From Gemmobacter aquarius (GTDB lineage Bacteria; Pseudomonadota; Alphaproteobacteria; Rhodobacterales; Rhodobacteraceae), in assembly GCF_003060865.1 (NCBI RefSeq), contig NZ_CP028918.1, positions 1,352,001 to 1,416,000 of the forward strand: a stretch of DNA of 64,000 nt, read 5' to 3'. A model generated the notes under the pieces. It did no database searches, was not told where the DNA came from, and was given only the letters and a program-made list of their open reading frames with translations. Below, piece after piece: positions 62,733-64,000 of the stretch. Position numbers and translations under genes: made by a program. Every line of letters starts with the position of its first letter. The stretch's first letter is position 1.

Positions 62733-63694
62733 CGGTCGGCACCCCGAAACTCGACGTGACCGTGGCCGAGGTGGTCGAGGTGAACCCGCTGATCAAGCGC
62801 TTCCGCTTCGTGCGCGCAGACGGGGGCGTGATGCCGCCGTTTTCGGGTGGCGCGCATGTCGTCGTTGAAATGGACGATCACGGCACGCGGCGGATGAACC
62901 CCTATTCGCTGATGTCGGACCCTTCGGACCGGTCCGGTTACAGCATTTCGGTGCGGCGTGACGATGTGGGGCGGGGCGGGTCGCTGTTCTTGCACAACCA
63001 CGTGCGGGCCGGCATGCGGATGCAGATCAGCCATCCGGTGAACCTGTTTCCTGTCGATGCGCGGGCGAAAAAGCACCTGTTTCTGGCAGGTGGCATCGGG
63101 ATCACGCCCTTCATCGGCATGATGGCCCAGTTGCAGCGTCAAGGGCAGCGGTTCGAGTTGCACTACGCCGTGCGAAGCCCCGCGCTGGGGGCCTATTGCG
63201 ATCATCTGACCGCCACCTATGGCGAGCGGGTGCATGTCTATTACGACGAGGCGGGGCAGGTGGTCGAACTGGACAATCTGCTTTCCGGTCAACCGCTTGG
63301 CACGCATCTTTACATCTGCGGCCCCAAGGGGATGATCGCATGGGCCCATGCGCGGGCCGAAGCGGCGGGTTGGCCGAAAAACACCGTCCATTCCGAAGAA
63401 TTCCTTGCCCCTCCCGTAGGCAATCCGTTCGAGGTGCAGTTCGCCCGTTCCGGCAAGACCGTCACCGTCGGGGCGGCGCAATCCATCCTCGAGGCGATGG
63501 AGATGGCGGGGGTGGATGCGCCCTACCTTTGCCGTGGCGGGGCCTGCGGGCAATGCGAGACGGTGGTGCTGGCCTGCGACGGGCATATCCACCATCACGA
63601 CCACTGGCTGTCGGACGAAGACAAAGCCAGCAACACCAAAATCATGCCATGCGTGTCCCGCTTCGAGGGCCGCGCCCTCGTGCTCGACCGCTAA
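62729..63694 (+). CDS. dmmB: dimethylamine monooxygenase reductase subunit DmmB (PDR/VanB type)
   Basis: Reductase of 321 residues that passes electrons from NAD(P)H through FMN and a 2Fe-2S cluster to the oxygenase. The FMN site is MNPYSLMSDPSD, the NAD site is LFLAGGIGITPFIGMM with YICGPKGMI, and the plant-type ferredoxin domain has YLCRGGACGQCETVVLAC and a last Cys in KIMPCVSRFEG. Domain order (FMN, NAD, then C-terminal 2Fe-2S) is that of phthalate dioxygenase reductase. It starts inside the dmmA stop codon; dmmC follows 12 bases later. Confidence 0.9.
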   Translation: MTVGTPKLDVTVAEVVEVNPLIKRFRFVRADGGVMPPFSGGAHVVVEMDDHGTRRMNPYSLMSDPSDRSGYSISVRRDDVGRGGSLFLHNHVRAGMRMQISHPVNLFPVDARAKKHLFLAGGIGITPFIGMMAQLQRQGQRFELHYAVRSPALGAYCDHLTATYGERVHVYYDEAGQVVELDNLLSGQPLGTHLYICGPKGMIAWAHARAEAAGWPKNTVHSEEFLAPPVGNPFEVQFARSGKTVTVGAAQSILEAMEMAGVDAPYLCRGGACGQCETVVLACDGHIHHHDHWLSDEDKASNTKIMPCVSRFEGRALVLDR

Positions 63695-63706
63695 CCGGAG
63701 GCCGTC

Positions 63707-64000
63707 ATGGGCTTGGACTTCAACGACGAAACCTTCCGCAACGATTTTACCTTCAAGAACTCGCCCCGTGCGATCCGGCGGTTTCCGTTCCCCTTTGACC
63801 GGGACGATTACATGTATTCGGTCAATATGGAGCCGCATGTGCCGGGGCGTCCGGGGTCGGTGTTCGAACATATGTTCGATGTCGATGAACATTACGTGGC
63901 CGAGATGCGCGACCGCGCACAGGTGCTGGCCGACGATCCGCTGCGTTGCCAGTCTTTGCCGCATATGACGCTGGCGGGCTGGGACTTGCTGGAACTGATC
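63707..64000 (+). CDS. dmmC: DmmC, haem-dependent oxidative N-demethylase (DUF3445), 3' end missing
   Basis: First 98 residues of the catalytic DUF3445 subunit of dimethylamine monooxygenase, cut by the window edge. Visible features are AIRRFPFPFDRDDYMYSVNM, HVPGRPGSVFEHMFDVDEHY and DDPLRCQSLPHMTLAGWDLL, as in DmmC and related haem-dependent N-demethylases. ATG 63707 follows a GGAGG box (63697-63701) at a good distance. The haem ligand and active site lie in the unseen part. Confidence 0.85.
   Translation, partial: MGLDFNDETFRNDFTFKNSPRAIRRFPFPFDRDDYMYSVNMEPHVPGRPGSVFEHMFDVDEHYVAEMRDRAQVLADDPLRCQSLPHMTLAGWDLLELI

Overview
This high-G+C window comes from an alphaproteobacterium, most likely a member of the Rhodobacteraceae/Roseobacter group. 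The reasons are the gene set (heterotetrameric sarcosine oxidase, trimethylamine monooxygenase, the dimethylamine monooxygenase operon, TMAO-type ABC uptake, CcmI, DUF1289 next to RuvX) and the codon bias. No rRNA is present. One tRNA gene, tRNA-Ser(GGA), is found.

Layout. 1-11.2 kb is ordinary chromosome: the 3' part of a beta-mannosidase gene, a GntR/FadR regulator with TTGATCAA-type sites facing a class III aminotransferase, an NCS2 purine permease behind a structured leader, a DUF2938 membrane protein, cysK coupled to a large MscS-family channel gene, and an AlaX editing protein. At 11.3 kb the 3' end of tRNA-Ser is the attachment site of a compact 7.0 kb integrated element. A 15-bp copy of the tRNA end is repeated at 18371-18385. 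The element carries an MmeI-like fused restriction-methyltransferase, a winged-helix Rep-like gene with four 22-bp iterons inside its reading frame, an AlpA-type regulator, a 0.69 kb non-coding segment and a tyrosine integrase. 18.5-28.2 kb holds surface and secretion genes: an RTX protein with a transglycosylase-like N-terminus, a Sel1-repeat protein, a 1230-residue autotransporter and a family 2 glycosyltransferase. A degraded IS3-type transposase fragment follows.

28.8-37.7 kb encodes TMAO sensing and uptake: torT, torS (frameshifted at a run of six G) and torR next to an ABC transporter matching TmoXWV. 37.9-43.1 kb is housekeeping: dusA, a Bcr/CflA transporter, a probable 2-oxoglutarate-type oxygenase, DUF1289, ruvX and ccmI. 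43.4-48.6 kb is soxBDAG (sarcosine oxidase), with soxA also frameshifted at a run of six G. A small secreted protein and iron superoxide dismutase follow. 50.4-54.9 kb is a three-gene two-component system whose two 7TM sensors appear to divide the kinase between them: one has the phosphoacceptor histidine but a decayed ATPase, and the other has the ATPase but no phosphoacceptor histidine. 55.0-64.0 kb contains a flavin LLM monooxygenase, a MarR-type regulator, tmm, an APC permease and dmmD-dmmA-dmmB-dmmC. The last gene runs off the window.

How the genes fit together. TmoXWV imports TMAO under TorTSR control. Tmm oxidises trimethylamine to TMAO. DmmABC with the folate protein DmmD demethylates dimethylamine. 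SoxBDAG demethylates sarcosine, delivering one-carbon units to tetrahydrofolate and producing H2O2. The expected TMAO demethylase (tdm) and the monomethylamine genes are not in the window and may lie beyond its right edge. Similar A/T-rich motifs occur before tmm, the permease gene and dmmD and may mark a shared regulon.
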